A model generated the notes under the pieces. It saw only the letters and a list, made by a program, of their open reading frames with translations. It was not told the DNA's origin and did not search any database. A DNA stretch of 5,020 nucleotides from Pirellulales bacterium (GTDB taxonomy: Bacteria > Planctomycetota > Planctomycetia > Pirellulales > Thermoguttaceae): positions 1-5,020 of the forward strand of contig DAOWNK010000232.1 of NCBI GenBank assembly GCA_030642635.1, written 5' to 3'. Position 1 is the stretch's first letter. Every line of letters starts with the position of its first letter. A program made the position numbers and the translations under genes. Below, one piece after another: positions 4,934-5,020 of this stretch.

Positions 4934-5020
4934 GTTTTTAGGTCTGCACTTTCTGAAAAAACAGCGATAATTGGTATACACTAAAAAAGGCTCTTCCATC
5001 ATGCTGCGGTTTCAAAACAA
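4934..5020 (-). other. Upstream region of the DUF1080 gene
   Basis: This AT-rich stretch should hold the promoter of the minus-strand gene. The best -10-like strings on that strand are TATACC and TTATCG near 4970-4980, but neither has a convincing -35 at the right distance, so I name no promoter. GGCTCTTCC occurs at 4989-4997 and again at 4925-4933, 64 bases apart. No gene is supported here. Confidence 0.35.

Noticed and set aside
4661..5002. 113-residue minus-strand frame overlapping the DUF1080 start
   Set aside because: It is out of frame with the clear signal peptide and DUF1080 protein and has no domain, so the overlap is taken as chance.

Overview
The window looks like part of a planctomycete chromosome, most plausibly of the Pirellulales type. 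I infer this from four traits that tend to occur together in that phylum. Two proteins end in PEP-CTERM sorting tails. One long surface protein begins with the planctomycete-style LE-x-x-x-x-R-x-LLA N-terminal motif, followed by an SdrD B-like domain. That protein ends in an array of GGxDTAxxYDSxGDD-type repeats. The fourth trait is a secreted 3-keto-disaccharide hydrolase (DUF1080) protein. The assignment comes from recognising families, not from a database search.

Layout. Bases 3-152 are the 3' end of a plus-strand PEP-CTERM protein gene. Bases 153-445 are an AT-richer intergenic stretch with several palindromes, a weak promoter candidate and a strong Shine-Dalgarno. Bases 446-1279 encode a complete PEP-CTERM protein of 277 aa. 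Bases 1280-1422 hold a 52-base REP-like imperfect palindrome and a GC-rich terminator-like hairpin that ends only 19 bases before the next start codon. Bases 1423-3573 encode a 716-aa modular secreted or surface protein. Bases 3574-3864 are the gap between two convergent genes and contain only modest hairpins. Bases 3865-4920, on the minus strand, encode a 351-aa exported DUF1080 protein with a small in-frame EYVG tandem expansion. Bases 4921-5020 are its upstream region.

How the genes relate. The 277-aa PEP-CTERM protein and the middle of the 716-aa protein carry the same domain, with matching motifs in the same order (DDF, GGxRDMLV, VTLxYDG, DLTxGG, NSxxxxFN, VD-x8-V). One copy is therefore on a PEP-CTERM (exosortase-type) anchor, and the other sits inside a long repeat protein with no visible C-terminal anchor. 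Both probably act at or outside the cell envelope. The convergent DUF1080 protein is probably an exported sugar-acting enzyme; nothing in the sequence ties it functionally to the other two beyond location. I see no CRISPR array, RNA gene, transposase, or defence or biosynthetic system. The most unusual features are the domain sharing between neighbours and the palindrome/terminator arrangement between them.
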